The notes under the pieces: model-generated
Seen by the model: the letters and a program-made list of their open reading frames with translations, nothing else
Told to the model about the DNA's origin: nothing
Databases searched by the model: none
Made by a program: the position numbers and the translations under genes
Part shown: positions 9,319 to 19,152 of the stretch, piece by piece
How positions within the stretch are numbered: the stretch's first letter is position 1
Layout of the letters: each line of letters opens with the position of its first letter
Source of the DNA: Aquibacillus albus
GTDB lineage: Bacteria > Bacillota > Bacilli > Bacillales > Amphibacillaceae
DNA: 64,000 nucleotides
Assembly: GCF_016908325.1 (NCBI RefSeq)
Contig: NZ_JAFBDR010000009.1
Location: 62,001 to 126,000, forward strand
Direction of reading: 5' to 3'

Positions 9319-10101
9319 TTAAATTGCAGCACCTTTTCCTCCATCAATGTTTACAGATGTACCTGTGACATAAGAAGCGGCATCTGATGAAAGAAAAGTG
9401 ATTACTTTAGCAGCTTCTTCTGTATTTCCAATTCGACCTAATGGAATCCCGTGGCCAGGATCACTAGAAAACTCTTCCCATGTCTTATCGGGAGCAACTT
9501 TTTTCCACATTTTTTCAATCTGATCACTTCGAATTAATCCGATACATACGGTATTAACCCTAATTTGATCAGAGGCTAGATCCTTACTCATTGCTTTGGT
9601 GAGAGCTAAACCAGCTGCACGACTTACATTTGTTGGTAAGCCTGAAGCAGGAGGTGTTTTTGCAGAGGAAGTAGTAATATTAACAATCGAACCCCCGCCA
9701 ACTTCTTTTATGTAAGGAAGTGCATATCTTGAGCAGTGGATAGCTCCAAATAATTTTAAATCCAAGTCTTCTTTCCATAAAGCGGTTTCAACTTGTTCAA
9801 AGGGTTTTGCATTAGCTGTTCCTGCATTATTAATGACAATATCTAACCGTCCAAAGTGTTCAGCTGTTTTAACTACGGCATGTTTACAATCGTCTTCTTT
9901 CGTTACATCTGCTTGAATTGGCAAGACCTCAGTACCTGTTTTTTCTGTAATATATGCAGCAGCCTTTTGTAAACCTTCTTCGTTTCGTGCGATGATCGCA
10001 ACTTTTGCTCCTTCATATGCTAAATGAAGAGACGTTTCTAAGCCAATCCCTTTACTACCTCCAGTAATCATTGCTACTTTTCCAGTTAAACCTAAATCCA
10101 T
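9319..10101 (-). CDS. SDR-family protein lacking the canonical Tyr-xxx-Lys pair
   Basis: This 260-residue protein has the classical short-chain dehydrogenase fold: TGGSKGIG at 13-20 for NAD(P), D65 in QADVT, NNAG at 91-94 and Ser146 region NITTSS. Where catalytic YxxxK is expected the sequence is T157-N-V-S-R161 (PTNVSRAAGLAL), so both Tyr and Lys are replaced. The C-terminal SYVTGTSVNIDGG is intact. It may belong to a divergent SDR subgroup I recall with the same SR-for-SK change, using another mechanism or acting as a non-enzyme. The minus-strand ATG is preceded by AAAGGGG, and an extended -10 promoter lies upstream. Confidence 0.8.
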   Translation of the reverse strand: MDLGLTGKVAMITGGSKGIGLETSLHLAYEGAKVAIIARNEEGLQKAAAYITEKTGTEVLPIQADVTKEDDCKHAVVKTAEHFGRLDIVINNAGTANAKPFEQVETALWKEDLDLKLFGAIHCSRYALPYIKEVGGGSIVNITTSSAKTPPASGLPTNVSRAAGLALTKAMSKDLASDQIRVNTVCIGLIRSDQIEKMWKKVAPDKTWEEFSSDPGHGIPLGRIGNTEEAAKVITFLSSDAASYVTGTSVNIDGGKGAAI

Positions 10102-10136
10102 AACCCCTAACCCCTTTCTACTTTTAGATTAATACT

Positions 10137-10164
10137 ATTATAACAAAAGAATAAAATTTCCGAA
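10137..10164 (-). promoter_or_regulatory. Promoter of the SDR gene
   Basis: On the minus strand TTCGGA, a 16-base spacer and TATAAT preceded by TGT (extended -10) lie about 36 bases upstream of the SDR start. Confidence 0.5.
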
Positions 10165-10187
10165 TAGGGAAGTGGAAACTGGAATAG

Positions 10188-10216
10188 TTGAACAAAACGA
10201 ACATTTGTTCTATAAT
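10188..10216 (+). promoter_or_regulatory. Plus-strand sigma-A promoter with embedded LexA-like box
   Basis: TTGAAC (10188-10193), exactly 17 bases, then TATAAT (10211-10216). CGAACATTTGTTCT (10198-10211) fills the spacer and matches the LexA/DinR consensus at 12 of 14 positions. Transcription would run antisense through the MFS gene towards addB. Confidence 0.55.
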
Positions 10217-10219
10217 GGT

Positions 10220-11362
10220 TTATATATCATTTTGTGGTAATCGAAAAGTAACAAGACAAAGGATGAGAAAAACAACTGGAATGAACATGGTTATCATCGT
10301 AAACGAGAATACGGAAGCTAATGTCGATCCTAGGCTAGCGCCAACTAACAGAACAAAAGAATAAACAGCTACGGCGGTTGATCGATGTGATCTTGCATTT
10401 TTTCCTACTAATAAGACGACCATTGGTATGGATAACGATGTAGAAGTGATCATCATTAGTGAAGCAAATAATACGGTTACCACATGTAAGGAAATAAGCA
10501 CAGGTATAAACCCAATCACCATTAATATAAGTTGAATCCTCAATATATATATCGCTCCAAAATGTGTCATTAGTTTACTGGCATAAAACGCTGGTATAAT
10601 ACCAACTAAGCTAATAATACGAAACAATTGTAAGGAAAAAGGGAAATCACTCCACTCGCGATAGATGAAAATTTCAAAGGAACCATAAAATAGCATAATC
10701 GTAAATAGTAGGAAAAAGGCAATAACGTAAAGCTTTTGTAATGTTTGCTGTTTAAAACATGATAAAATGGAAGTAAAGCAATCTTTTATTTGAGATGTTT
10801 GCTTGGGCTCAGAAGCTTGTAATGTAGTAGACAAACCAATAAAACAAGTAATATAAAAGCAAAAAAATGCAACAAAAACTGCTTGGTAGGAAAATAAAGC
10901 AGCAAAAAAACTAGAAACCATTTGTCCGAATACACCAGCAAATAAAAAACCTGTATTAACCATTGCAATAACAAATGCCTGCAGCTTTCCCTCAAAGTGC
11001 TTAAAACAATAGGCAAATGTAACAGGTGCAAAGCTTGCAGCAAAAAAACCCTGTAACCCTCGGAGGAAGACAACGGTATGGATCGTATTACTTGTCATCA
11101 ATATTCCGGTGACCAAACAAAGAAAGGCCATACCAGTAAGCAGTATACTCCGTAATGGAAATTTTTCTGCTAGTATACCGAATACTAGTAGGCCACATGC
11201 GTAAAGTAGGACAAATAAGGTACTAGAAAGAGATACGAATGATAAGGAGACATGATACATATCAGCCAGTTGTGGTTGAAGTGGTATCATCACATAAATA
11301 CTACTTGCTATAAAAATAGAACAATAGATGAATATACTAGCTGTCAATCGTTGCTGTGACAT
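10220..11362 (-). CDS. MFS transporter
   Basis: This 380-residue protein has about twelve hydrophobic helices and a longer cytoplasmic loop near 180-205 between the two halves, as in the major facilitator superfamily. The loop after helix 2 (FGILAEKFPLRSILL, about 61-75) matches the MFS motif-A position, and the overall length and pattern resemble YnfM/drug-efflux-type members. Substrate cannot be inferred. GAGGTGAGG lies just ahead of the ATG. Its start is only 80 bases from addB, read in the opposite direction, and an SDR gene follows it on the same strand at 118 bases. Confidence 0.8.
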   Translation of the reverse strand: MSQQRLTASIFIYCSIFIASSIYVMIPLQPQLADMYHVSLSFVSLSSTLFVLLYACGLLVFGILAEKFPLRSILLTGMAFLCLVTGILMTSNTIHTVVFLRGLQGFFAASFAPVTFAYCFKHFEGKLQAFVIAMVNTGFLFAGVFGQMVSSFFAALFSYQAVFVAFFCFYITCFIGLSTTLQASEPKQTSQIKDCFTSILSCFKQQTLQKLYVIAFFLLFTIMLFYGSFEIFIYREWSDFPFSLQLFRIISLVGIIPAFYASKLMTHFGAIYILRIQLILMVIGFIPVLISLHVVTVLFASLMMITSTSLSIPMVVLLVGKNARSHRSTAVAVYSFVLLVGASLGSTLASVFSFTMITMFIPVVFLILCLVTFRLPQNDI

Positions 11363-11442
11363 GACCTCACCTCAGATATAGCTGGTTAATTCACTATATG
11401 AAACAAATAGACAAATGTGCAATAAAGAGGAGGAATCTTACT

Positions 11443-14400
11443 ATGGGGATTCGGTTTTTGGTTGGTAAGGCAGGTGCAGATAAAAGCACGCGATTTTTAG
11501 AAGAAATTAAGGAAAAATTGATGGCAGAGCCCCATGGTGCCCCAATCATTTATATCGTTCCAGATCAAATGACGTTTCAGCAAGAATATGCGCTATTAAA
11601 GGATAAAAATATCCATGGAAGTATCCGAGCACAAGTATTTAGTTTTTCTCGATTAGCATGGCGTGTCCTTCAAGAAACAGGTGGAGGAACAAGAAAATTT
11701 ATTAGCTCTACTGGGATCCAGATGATGCTTCGGAAAATTACAGAAGAACGAAGCTCAGAATGGAAAGTGTTTCAAAAAGCGATTGAAAAGCAAGGCTTTA
11801 TGGACCAATTGGAGTCTATGATTACCGAGTTTAAAAGATACCGAATTACACCAGAGTTACTAGCAACCCAACTGGAGAACATGGACAATTTTCAGCATAA
11901 ATATCAGGGAGAAATCGGCTTAAGGAACAAGCTGGATGATCTCTATTATATTTATGAAAAGCTAGTTTTTGCTTTAAAGGATACGTATATTGATAGTGAA
12001 GATCAGCTCCAACTTTTAGCAAACAAAATAGAAGATGCAGATTTCTTAGATGGAGCAGAAATTTATTTGGACGGATTTCATCGTTTCACCCCCCAGGAGC
12101 TGTTAGTGGTCGAAGCGTTACTGAAAAAGGTGAAGGATGTATCCGTAACGTTGACGCTGGACCAACCAGACGATCATGATATATCGGAATTAGACTTATT
12201 TTGTCAAACGAAAGAATCGTATCAGATGCTGACTGAATTAGCAAAGCAGAACGATATTCCGATCAAGGAAACGATTCTAATCGATGAGGAAGAAGGAATG
12301 TTTCGGGATCGACCATATTTTGCTCATCTGGAAAAATATTTTGATACGAGACCTGCTCCTAAATATGAAGGCGATGTTCCAATACAAATCGCCCAGGCTG
12401 TTCATCCGAGGGCAGAGGTAGAAGGGGTTGCCCAGGAAATCCTTCACCTTGTACGAGAAGAAAATTATCGCTATAAGGATATTGCTATTTTAATTAGACA
12501 AACCGATGTGTACCATGATTTGATTGATACGGTATTCAGTGACTACGGTATTCCAGTGTTTATTGATGAGAAGCGAACGATGATGAACCACCCGCTCATA
12601 GAGTTAATCCGGTCTGGTTTAGATGTTGTTACGGGTAACTGGCGCTATGACGCCGTATTCCGTTTATTAAAAACAGGGTTCATTCCTACCACCAATTCAA
12701 AATATTCGTTAAATGATGAAGCTATTGATGAATTGGAGAATTACGTGCTCGAATATGGTGTCCGTGGAAGAAGTCGCTGGCTGAGTGAGTTAGAGTGGGT
12801 GTTTCAACGTTTCCGCGGCTTTAATCAGGCTTCACAAACGGATCAAGAAAAAGAAGTACAACAGCGAATTAATTTATATCGATTTCAAGTTGCCGATGCG
12901 TTGCGATCGTTTGATGAACAAATAAGACAAGCATCCACAATCAAAGAAAAGGCTTCTGTTTTGTTTGAGTGGTTGGAGTCGATTGGTGTTCCCCAGCAGC
13001 TGGAGCAAATACGGGATGAGTTGGATGAGCAAGGAAGAATTGAACGCGGACGGGAGCAAGAACAGGTATGGGATGCTGTCATTCAGTTGTTGGATGAAAT
13101 GGTAGAAGTAGTTGGGGATGAAGAGATGTCACTCGAAATCTTCCAATCAACATTGGAAACTGGATTTGAATCGTTGAAATTTGCTCATGTTCCACCGAGT
13201 ATGGACCACGTTGTGACAGGTTCCATTGATCGTTCCAGAATAGGCGGAGTGAAGTGCGCGTTTTTACTTGGTGTTAACGAAGGAATATGGCCGATGAAGC
13301 CTTCCTCAGATGGAATGATTTCTGAGGAAGAAAGGGAATTGTTAGCTGACCATGGACTCCAGCTTGCTGACGGTAGTAAACGTCAATTATTAGATGATTG
13401 GTTTTATGTCTATTTGGCTTTCAATGTGGCAAAGGATAAGCTATGGATTAGTTATCCACTTAGCGATGAAGAGGGAAAGTCAAAGGTCCCATCGCAATTA
13501 TTGAAAAGAATCGAAGACTTATTCCCAAATTGTCATCATTTATTGCTTCAAGATGCCGAGGAAATGCTGGATGCAGACCGGTTTGTAACAACACCAATCA
13601 AAACAAGATCTGCACTAACGGCACAATTAGCACGAAATCTTAGAGGCTATCCAATTCATGATATTTGGTGGAATGTGTTGAATTGGTATATTACCCATCG
13701 TACAAAGAATGGAACGACAAATCGAATTCTTCAGAGCTTGTTTTATAAAAATACATCGACGAATCTATCCGAGGAAACAGTGAACGAGATTTATCCGAAG
13801 CAAATAAAAGCGAGTGTTTCCAGGTTGGAAATGTACCACCGTTGTTCGTATCAGCATTTTGTTCGCTATAGTTTAGGCTTGGAAAATCGTCGTTTATATA
13901 AGCTTGATGCACCGGATATTGGGCAGCTTTTTCATGAAGCGTTGAAAAAAATTACCGAATGGGTGCAGCAGGAGGGAAAAGATTTTTCCGAAATCTATCA
14001 TGACGACTCCAAAGCATATGCACAAAGAGCCATTCAAAGCCTTGCGTCTGTTTTACAGCATCAAATTCTGCATAGCTCGAACCGTTATCAGTATATTCAA
14101 CAAAAGTTACAAAATATCGTTGCCAGAGCTACGTATGTCTTAAGTGAACAGTCACGAAAGAGTCAATTTTCTCCGGTTGGTCTGGAATTAGGTTTTGGTA
14201 CAGGTGAAAACAACCTTTCACCGACCACGTTAGAACTACCAAACGGTTTTGAACTAATGCTGAGGGGAAGAATTGATCGGGTTGATAAAGCAATGAACCA
14301 GGACAATTTGTTTCTACGAATTATAGATTATAAATCTAGCTCAAAAGGGTTAAATATGAGCGAAGTCTATTATGGGCTAACCCTACAAATGTTAGCTTAC

Positions 14401-14940
14401 TTAGACGTTGTATTGGCAAATGCCGAAAAATGGTTAGGGATGAAAGCAAGTCCTGCTGGAGTTTTATACTTCCACGTTCATAATCCAATGATTTCGGGAA
14501 ACAAAAAGCTTGATGATACAACGATTGAGAAGGAGTTATTTAAAAAGTTTAAAATGCAAGGTTTATTAGTCGAGGATGAAGATATCGTTAAAATGATGGA
14601 TACAAGCTTAGATAGTGGCTCGAGTCAAATTGTTCCAGCCGGTTTAAAAAAGGATGGAGAATTCCGTAAAGGCTCAAATACCGCACAAGTGGAAACCTTT
14701 TATCAACTGCAAGGATACATCCGAGAGTTGATGGCACAAGCGGGTATGGATATTACGGCAGGTCATGTGCATTTAAATCCTTATCAGCAAAAGCAGCAAA
14801 CAGCCTGTACGTATTGTGATTTCCGGTCCGTTTGTCAGTTTGATCCTACGCTTGAGGAGAACAACTTCCGACGCTTACAGGAATTAAAGGATGACGATGT
14901 TCTAGACGCAATTGCTCGAAGGGGGGATAAAGATGCCTAA
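11443..14940 (+). CDS. addB: ATP-dependent helicase/nuclease subunit B (AddB)
   Basis: This 1165-residue protein is the AddB subunit of AddAB, which resects double-strand breaks and loads RecA after meeting Chi. It has an inactivated-helicase-like N-terminal region and a C-terminal RecB-type nuclease with Asp962-Tyr-Lys. Iron-sulfur cysteines are Cys801, Cys1122, Cys1125 and Cys1131, the expected spacing. The P-loop reads GKAGADKS (8-15): the Gly normally before Lys14 is Asp13, a change that should weaken ATP binding. GAGGAGG lies nine bases before the ATG; an upstream ATG at 11398 precedes this site. It overlaps addA by eight bases. Confidence 0.96.
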   Translation: MGIRFLVGKAGADKSTRFLEEIKEKLMAEPHGAPIIYIVPDQMTFQQEYALLKDKNIHGSIRAQVFSFSRLAWRVLQETGGGTRKFISSTGIQMMLRKITEERSSEWKVFQKAIEKQGFMDQLESMITEFKRYRITPELLATQLENMDNFQHKYQGEIGLRNKLDDLYYIYEKLVFALKDTYIDSEDQLQLLANKIEDADFLDGAEIYLDGFHRFTPQELLVVEALLKKVKDVSVTLTLDQPDDHDISELDLFCQTKESYQMLTELAKQNDIPIKETILIDEEEGMFRDRPYFAHLEKYFDTRPAPKYEGDVPIQIAQAVHPRAEVEGVAQEILHLVREENYRYKDIAILIRQTDVYHDLIDTVFSDYGIPVFIDEKRTMMNHPLIELIRSGLDVVTGNWRYDAVFRLLKTGFIPTTNSKYSLNDEAIDELENYVLEYGVRGRSRWLSELEWVFQRFRGFNQASQTDQEKEVQQRINLYRFQVADALRSFDEQIRQASTIKEKASVLFEWLESIGVPQQLEQIRDELDEQGRIERGREQEQVWDAVIQLLDEMVEVVGDEEMSLEIFQSTLETGFESLKFAHVPPSMDHVVTGSIDRSRIGGVKCAFLLGVNEGIWPMKPSSDGMISEEERELLADHGLQLADGSKRQLLDDWFYVYLAFNVAKDKLWISYPLSDEEGKSKVPSQLLKRIEDLFPNCHHLLLQDAEEMLDADRFVTTPIKTRSALTAQLARNLRGYPIHDIWWNVLNWYITHRTKNGTTNRILQSLFYKNTSTNLSEETVNEIYPKQIKASVSRLEMYHRCSYQHFVRYSLGLENRRLYKLDAPDIGQLFHEALKKITEWVQQEGKDFSEIYHDDSKAYAQRAIQSLASVLQHQILHSSNRYQYIQQKLQNIVARATYVLSEQSRKSQFSPVGLELGFGTGENNLSPTTLELPNGFELMLRGRIDRVDKAMNQDNLFLRIIDYKSSSKGLNMSEVYYGLTLQMLAYLDVVLANAEKWLGMKASPAGVLYFHVHNPMISGNKKLDDTTIEKELFKKFKMQGLLVEDEDIVKMMDTSLDSGSSQIVPAGLKKDGEFRKGSNTAQVETFYQLQGYIRELMAQAGMDITAGHVHLNPYQQKQQTACTYCDFRSVCQFDPTLEENNFRRLQELKDDDVLDAIARRGDKDA

Positions 14941-17900
14941 GTGGACGAAGGAACAAGAGGAAGCTATTTATGCATGTGGTAGTGACATTTTAGTGGCAGC
15001 AGCTGCGGGGTCTGGAAAAACAGCTGTCCTCGTTGAACGAATTATTCAGAAATTACTAAATCGCGAAAATCCCGTCGATATTGATTCCTTGTTAGTTGTT
15101 ACGTTTACGAATGCTGCAGCTCAAGAAATGCGGAATCGAGTAGGGGAAGCATTGGAAAAAGCCTTAGATGCAAATCCAGATTCGATTCATTTGAAGAAGC
15201 AGTTATCTTTACTACAACGGGCGTCGATTTCAACCCTTCACTCTTTCTGTATGGATTTAGTTCGACGTTACGCGTATTTATTGGATATAGATCCGAGCTT
15301 TCGTATTGCAGATGACGTGGAAGCAGATATGATTCGTCAAGAAGTATTGGAGGATTTGTTCGAAAAATGGTACGGCAAGGAAGGCGACGAACAAGAAGCC
15401 TTTTTTGCTGTCGTTGACCGGTTCTCTAATGATCGAAGTGATTTAGATGTAGAGGAACTAATTTCAAAATTATATGATTTTGCTATGCAAAACCCATCAC
15501 CTGACGTTTGGTTAGAAGCGATGACAAGTATGTACGATGTCACAGAGGAGGAAGATGAGTCATCGATTGAGTGGTTACGTATTTTAAAAAGAGAAGTGGC
15601 CAGTCAGTTGGATGCAATGGAAGCAGAAGCGAGCGCGGCCATGGATCTGACGAAAGAAAGCGATGGACCGTATCACTATGCGGAAGCGATTGAAGCGGAT
15701 TTTGAGTTGATTTATCAGGCTAAGGCAGCATTACAATTCTCGTGGGACGAGGTTCAAGCTGTCTTTTCAGAAGGTTCATTTAAAGCTTTATCCAGAAAAA
15801 AAGTGGACTGTGACGATGCAAAAAAGGAAAAAGTAAAAGCATTAAGAAACAGCTACAAAAAACGCTGGAATGACCTTGCTGGAGATTGGTTTTCACGCAA
15901 GTTATCCTCCTATTTAGAGGATATGAGAAGTTTGTACCCTACGATTAAGCAATTAACGGTTCTTGTAAAAGAATTTAGACAGGAATACACAAAGTTAAAA
16001 AAGGAAAAAGCGTTAGTAGATTTCTCAGACTTAGAGCACCATGCATTGAATATTTTGCTTGATGATACATCGACACCTGATATGAACAAGCCTTCCGCGG
16101 TTGCTTTGGAAATGCGAAAGAATTATACAGAAATATTAGTTGACGAGTATCAAGACACAAACTTAGTCCAAGAAACATTAATATCGCTTATTTCGGATCA
16201 AGAAGGAAACGGCAATATGTTTATGGTTGGTGATGTGAAACAAAGCATTTACCGTTTTCGCCATGCAGAGCCTTCGTTATTTATTGAAAAATATAAACGA
16301 TTTTCTGATCAGGACAACCCTGGAAAACGAATTGATCTAGCGAGAAATTTTCGAAGCAGAGGTCAAGTGTTATCTGCAACCAATTATGTATTCAGGCAAC
16401 TGCTAAATGAAGAGGTTGGTGAAATTGACTACGATCAAGATGCTGAATTAATTTACGCCAACAACATTTATGATCAGATAGTTTTAAATGATGCAGATGC
16501 AGAACTCGTGATTATTGATCGAGAGGCTCAAGAAGATGATCCAACTGATAATAAAGAAGAAGAGAATTTTCAAGATCTTGAGAAAGCGCAAATCGAAGCT
16601 AGAGCGTATGGTGACATGATTAAAAAATGGATTGGTCATCAAGACGATGCGCCTATGCAAGTAGTTGATAAAGGAACAGGGACACAACGTGATTTGCAAT
16701 ACCGTGATATCGTTATTTTACTTCGTTCGATGACGTGGGCACCAACCATTACAGAAGAATTAAAACAGCAAGGAATTCCTGTTTATGCAGAGCTATCGAC
16801 AGGTTATTTTGAAGCAATTGAAATTAAGGTTATGCTCAGCCTGTTAAAGGTAATTGATAATCCAAAGCAGGATATCCCATTGGCATCTGTCCTGCGATCC
16901 CCAATCGTTGGGCTAAATGAAGAGGATTTAACCCAAGTTCGCCTTGCGAAGAGACGTGCTCCTTATTATGATGCATTAACTACGTTTGTTAAGCAGTCAG
17001 AAGACAATGAGAAAACGCAAAAGGTTGTGCAGTTTTTTGAGCAGTTAAAAGATTGGCGCAAAAGATCACGACAAGGATCACTCTCTGAGTTGATTTGGCA
17101 TATATACCGTGAAACAGGCTACTATGATTTTGTCGGTGGTATCCCTGGTGGAAGACAGCGCCAAGCAAATCTTCGGGCCCTGTACGATCGAGCAAGAACG
17201 TATGAAGCTACTTCATTCCGTGGCTTGTTTCGATTTTTACGATTTATTGAAAGGATGGAAGAGAAGGGTGACGATTTAGGTGCTGCGAGAGCTTTAGGGG
17301 AGCAAGAAGATGTTGTTCGAATTATGACGATTCATAAAAGTAAAGGTCTTGAATTCCCTGTCGTTATTTTAGGAGCAATGGATAAGCAATTTAACCAACA
17401 GGATTTGCGTCAAAAATATCTCCTCCATAAAGATCTTGGATTCGGTAGTAAATTTATTGATCCGGAAAAACGAATCGTTTATCCGACTTTAGCTTTTCAT
17501 GCTTTAAAAAAAGAAAAGCAGCGTGAACTATGGGCTGAGGAAATGAGAGTACTATATGTAGCCTTAACACGAGCAAAAGAAAAATTAGTAATGGTTGGTA
17601 ATGTCGCTTCATTCGAGAAGAAGCAAGAAAAGTGGCAAGAGGTTATTGAACACCAAGATTGGGTGCTGCCAGCCCATTACCGATTAGAATCAAAAACCTA
17701 TCTTGATTGGGTTGGACCGGCCTTAATTCGCCACCAACAGGGGGAAGCATTACGAACAATTGATGTTAGTACACTAATTCCGGAGACAATTCGCGAGGAT
17801 CCTTCAAGGTGGAAAGTCCAGCTTATGCATGGAAGTCAGTTTGCTAATAGAACAGAGCTCGAAGAAAAGCAGGAAAAGAATTTAAAGCAATCCATCCAGC

Positions 17901-18661
17901 AATGGGAACCAGTCCCTACTACGGTTGATGAGCTTGATGAAAAAGTGCAAAAACGACTATCGTATAGGTACCCATATAAGGATGCATCTGTGTATCGAGC
18001 GAAACAAACGGTAACGGAAATTAAACGTCAACAAGAAGTTAAAGATGAATATAGTGATTCTCAGCTCGTACAAACGTATCAAGCACCAATTATCAAACGT
18101 CCTAAGTTTCTCCAAAAAGAAAAAAAGCTAACGGCAGCTGAAAAAGGTAGTGCCATGCACGCTGTCATGCAGCACTTACCGTTCACCAAAAAATGGAGTG
18201 CATTTGAAATAAGTGAATTTGTACAGCATATGGTTGTCAAAGAGATTCTTACGCAAGAAGAAGCAGACGTCATTGATGTAAATGCTATTGAACAATTTTT
18301 TGAAACGGATATAGGTGAACATGTCATTCAATCGACAAATGTCCACCGTGAGGTTCCGTTTAGCTTCACACTAAAAGCAGATGAGGTTTATCATGATTGG
18401 CAGCAAAATACGGAGGAAAGAGTGTTAATTCAAGGTGTGATTGACTGTCTCATTCCTTATGAGGATGGCTGGATTTTACTAGATTATAAAACAGACACGA
18501 TTTATGGTGATATTTCAGCTGATACAAAAAAACGTTTAGGCAGCCGTTATGAGGTACAACTAGATCTTTATGCAAAAGCATTAGAAGAAATATGGAAGCA
18601 ACCCGTAAAGCAAAAATATTTATATTTCTTCGATAAGGCATTATTAATAGAATGTTCTTGA
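14933..18661 (+). CDS. addA: ATP-dependent helicase/nuclease subunit A (AddA)
   Basis: This 1242-residue UvrD/Rep-type 3'-5' helicase with a C-terminal RecB-family nuclease is the motor of AddAB. It has Walker A AAAAGSGKT (22-30), motif Ia VVTFTNAAA, Walker B LVDEYQDTN, motif V IMTIHKSKGLEFPVV and motif VI VLYVALTRAKEKL. The nuclease motif is LLDYKTD with Asp1184. All helicase motifs look intact. The ATG with GGGGGG seven bases upstream overlaps the addB stop by eight bases, so translation is coupled. B. subtilis has sbcDC next; here a terminator and a padR gene follow instead. Confidence 0.97.
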   Translation: MPKWTKEQEEAIYACGSDILVAAAAGSGKTAVLVERIIQKLLNRENPVDIDSLLVVTFTNAAAQEMRNRVGEALEKALDANPDSIHLKKQLSLLQRASISTLHSFCMDLVRRYAYLLDIDPSFRIADDVEADMIRQEVLEDLFEKWYGKEGDEQEAFFAVVDRFSNDRSDLDVEELISKLYDFAMQNPSPDVWLEAMTSMYDVTEEEDESSIEWLRILKREVASQLDAMEAEASAAMDLTKESDGPYHYAEAIEADFELIYQAKAALQFSWDEVQAVFSEGSFKALSRKKVDCDDAKKEKVKALRNSYKKRWNDLAGDWFSRKLSSYLEDMRSLYPTIKQLTVLVKEFRQEYTKLKKEKALVDFSDLEHHALNILLDDTSTPDMNKPSAVALEMRKNYTEILVDEYQDTNLVQETLISLISDQEGNGNMFMVGDVKQSIYRFRHAEPSLFIEKYKRFSDQDNPGKRIDLARNFRSRGQVLSATNYVFRQLLNEEVGEIDYDQDAELIYANNIYDQIVLNDADAELVIIDREAQEDDPTDNKEEENFQDLEKAQIEARAYGDMIKKWIGHQDDAPMQVVDKGTGTQRDLQYRDIVILLRSMTWAPTITEELKQQGIPVYAELSTGYFEAIEIKVMLSLLKVIDNPKQDIPLASVLRSPIVGLNEEDLTQVRLAKRRAPYYDALTTFVKQSEDNEKTQKVVQFFEQLKDWRKRSRQGSLSELIWHIYRETGYYDFVGGIPGGRQRQANLRALYDRARTYEATSFRGLFRFLRFIERMEEKGDDLGAARALGEQEDVVRIMTIHKSKGLEFPVVILGAMDKQFNQQDLRQKYLLHKDLGFGSKFIDPEKRIVYPTLAFHALKKEKQRELWAEEMRVLYVALTRAKEKLVMVGNVASFEKKQEKWQEVIEHQDWVLPAHYRLESKTYLDWVGPALIRHQQGEALRTIDVSTLIPETIREDPSRWKVQLMHGSQFANRTELEEKQEKNLKQSIQQWEPVPTTVDELDEKVQKRLSYRYPYKDASVYRAKQTVTEIKRQQEVKDEYSDSQLVQTYQAPIIKRPKFLQKEKKLTAAEKGSAMHAVMQHLPFTKKWSAFEISEFVQHMVVKEILTQEEADVIDVNAIEQFFETDIGEHVIQSTNVHREVPFSFTLKADEVYHDWQQNTEERVLIQGVIDCLIPYEDGWILLDYKTDTIYGDISADTKKRLGSRYEVQLDLYAKALEEIWKQPVKQKYLYFFDKALLIECS

Positions 18662-18666
18662 TGAAT

Positions 18667-18707
18667 GAAACGAGGCTGTCCCAAAAGTAAAGGGACAGCC
18701 TCGTTTC
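18667..18707. terminator. Perfect 16-bp hairpin after addA (GGCTGTCC family)
   Basis: GAAACGAGGCTGTCCC pairs perfectly with GGGACAGCCTCGTTTC around a nine-base loop. It lacks a long T run. Its core recurs after three other genes in the window. Confidence 0.7.
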
Positions 18708-18754
18708 AATATCAGTAAAAGTAGATAAAAAGTAAAGGTTTTCATATTTGCTTG

Positions 18755-18783
18755 TTGCAATCTATTTCACTCTAGGTTAAGAT
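18755..18783 (+). promoter_or_regulatory. Promoter of the padR gene
   Basis: TTGCAA, 17 bases, TAAGAT. CTAGGT occurs in the spacer (18772-18777) and again near 18805, a possible paired operator. Confidence 0.5.
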
Positions 18784-18819
18784 GTGTTCAGTACCTTTTT
18801 ATTCTAGGTAGGTGATAAT

Positions 18820-19152
18820 ATGTTTAATCGTGAACTTGTCAAAGGCAGCACATCCTTACTCGTTCTTCAATTATTAAAAGAACGAGATATGTATGGCTAT
18901 GAGCTTGTGAAGGAAATGGATAAGCGAAGTGATCACAATTTTACCATAAAAGAAGGGACACTATATCCAGCTCTACATAAATTAGAAAAGCAGGACTACA
19001 TTAAATGTTATTGGCAAAACCAAACAAAAGGGCCAGCACGTAAATATTACCGCATTACCCCAGAAGGACAATATATTTTGAAAGAAAAAACAAATGAGTG
19101 GTATCGATATGTTCAAGTAATGAATCAATTAATCCGGAGGAATGAGTCATGA
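18820..19152 (+). CDS. PadR-family transcriptional regulator
   Basis: This 110-residue winged-helix repressor has the PadR hallmark [14 protein letters not shown] followed by [17 protein letters not shown] (about 27-66) and the wing [14 protein letters not shown]. The length matches small PadR-s2 proteins that normally control an adjacent membrane-protein operon and act as dimers. AGGTGAT precedes the ATG. Its stop overlaps an ATG by four bases (ATGA), the classical coupling to a partner gene, but that partner is only an 11-codon remnant, so this regulator may be orphaned or act elsewhere. Confidence 0.88.
   Translation: MFNRELVKGSTSLLVLQLLKERDMYGYELVKEMDKRSDHNFTIKEGTLYPALHKLEKQDYIKCYWQNQTKGPARKYYRITPEGQYILKEKTNEWYRYVQVMNQLIRRNES

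Noticed and set aside
10263-10364. 33-codon plus-strand frame after the LexA-like promoter
   Set aside because: CAAAGG precedes the ATG, but the frame is antisense to the MFS gene, hydrophilic and of no known type; noted only in the finding on this promoter.
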